Made by a program: the position numbers and the translations under genes. A stretch of 64,000 nt of DNA from Pipra filicauda (Eukaryota > Chordata > Aves > Passeriformes > Pipridae): assembly GCF_003945595.2 (NCBI RefSeq), contig NW_024104346.1, positions 186,001-250,000 of the forward strand. Reading direction: 5' to 3'. A model generated the notes under the pieces. That model saw only the letters and a list, made by a program, of their open reading frames with translations. It had not been told where the DNA came from and ran no database searches. Each line of letters opens with the position of its first letter. Within the stretch, counting starts at the first letter, position 1. Below, piece by piece: positions 1 to 64,000 of this stretch.

Positions 1-63370
<63,370 letters not shown>

Positions 63371-63462
63371 TCAGTTCCCAAGCGTTTTCTTTGCAGCCTG
63401 AGGGGAGGGATGAGGTTAAAACCAGTTGAGCCCTCCCCAAATCTTCGTTGGGGAGGCCTGGC

Positions 63463-63463
63463 C

Positions 63464-63506
<43 letters not shown>
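63463..63506. repeat. (ATG)n microsatellite, about 14 copies
   Basis: Perfect run of gatgatgatgat units. The polymethionine and polyserine ORFs here are shadows. Confidence 0.96.
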
Positions 63507-63926
63507 CCCAAGAGGGGCTGAGATCCAGCAGTGACAGGGCCAGAGAAGAGCCTGCAGGACCAAGTCACCTCCTCAGGCATCTCCAAATATGAAAATACAC
63601 ATATATGTATTTATAAACACTCAAAAAAGAGATAGAGCTCAGTTCAGAACTTCAAGCAGTCAGAACAAATTAATTCCTCTGCACTTGAGAGGCCATTTAA
63701 ACCAGTAAAAAATTGTTTTAAAAATGTCTTTATACACCAGGGGTGGGTGATGGATGGGAGATGCACAGGGAGGGCACCACCAGTTCCTGGGTGAGGTGTC
63801 ACCCTCCTGACAGGATCTGGGGCTCAATCCTGGCTCTGATACCCCCTCACACAAACCCCTTCACCTGAGGAGCCTCCAGCCTGCTGAAGTTTGGCAAATG
63901 TTTTCTTAAGCCCTCTGATTTTTCCC

Positions 63927-63945
63927 TTTTTTTTTTTTTTTTTTA
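63927..63945. repeat. Poly-T run
   Basis: About 18-19 consecutive T bases, followed by aaataaag. Confidence 0.9.
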
Positions 63946-64000
63946 AATAAAGGCTTTGCAATCATGGCTAGAAAGGCTATTAATTTAGCTGTGCCACGAA

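Overview
The window is vertebrate nuclear DNA, and almost certainly from a bird. It carries dozens of 5'-truncated CR1 LINE copies whose 3' ends have the avian-type octamer tail (variants of attctatg). The exons are small with canonical splice sites, and the introns are compact and GC-rich. The species cannot be read from the sequence.

All convincing coding sequence belongs to one gene on the minus strand, read from high to low coordinates. I recognise 35 consecutive internal exons (about 63.3 kb down to 0.6 kb) that join into one open frame of 5,403 bases (1,801 codons). They encode 10 CUB domains alternating with 11 Sushi/CCP domains. The domain order and residue-level landmarks match CUB and Sushi multiple domains proteins, best CSMD2. 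The first exon here carries a Sushi domain, probably Sushi 4. The last carries the Sushi after CUB14, just before the tandem Sushi array that ends the ectodomain in this family. Signal peptide, CUB1-4, the tandem Sushi array, the transmembrane segment and the cytoplasmic tail lie outside the window. CSMD2 is known as a large single-pass neuronal membrane protein of synapses and dendrites; related CSMD proteins are linked to complement control.

Layout by region: 46.8-63.3 kb holds Sushi4 to Sushi7 with CUB5-7. 26.7-45.6 kb holds CUB8-10 and Sushi8-10. 12.7-25.9 kb holds CUB11-12 and Sushi11-12. 0.6-9.5 kb holds CUB13-14 and Sushi13-14. Every domain boundary falls on a phase 1 intron, so each domain is a symmetrical, in-frame cassette. 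Introns inside domains vary in phase and position, and their pattern hints at a duplicated four-module block (CUB5-6 resembling CUB9-10).

Introns hold about 37 CR1 fragments on both strands, several minisatellites (21, 20, 19, 11, 10 and 9 bp units), trinucleotide and homopolymer runs, a diverged direct repeat flanking one CUB10 exon, and an unidentified element with long terminal direct repeats near 51.5-52.0 kb. Several CR1s and G-rich minisatellites sit within 20-70 bp of splice donors but rarely next to acceptors. I found no second gene, RNA gene, CRISPR array or prokaryotic feature. Domain numbering, CSMD2 over CSMD1/CSMD3, and all remarks on conserved noncoding DNA are inference from memory of the family, not from a search.
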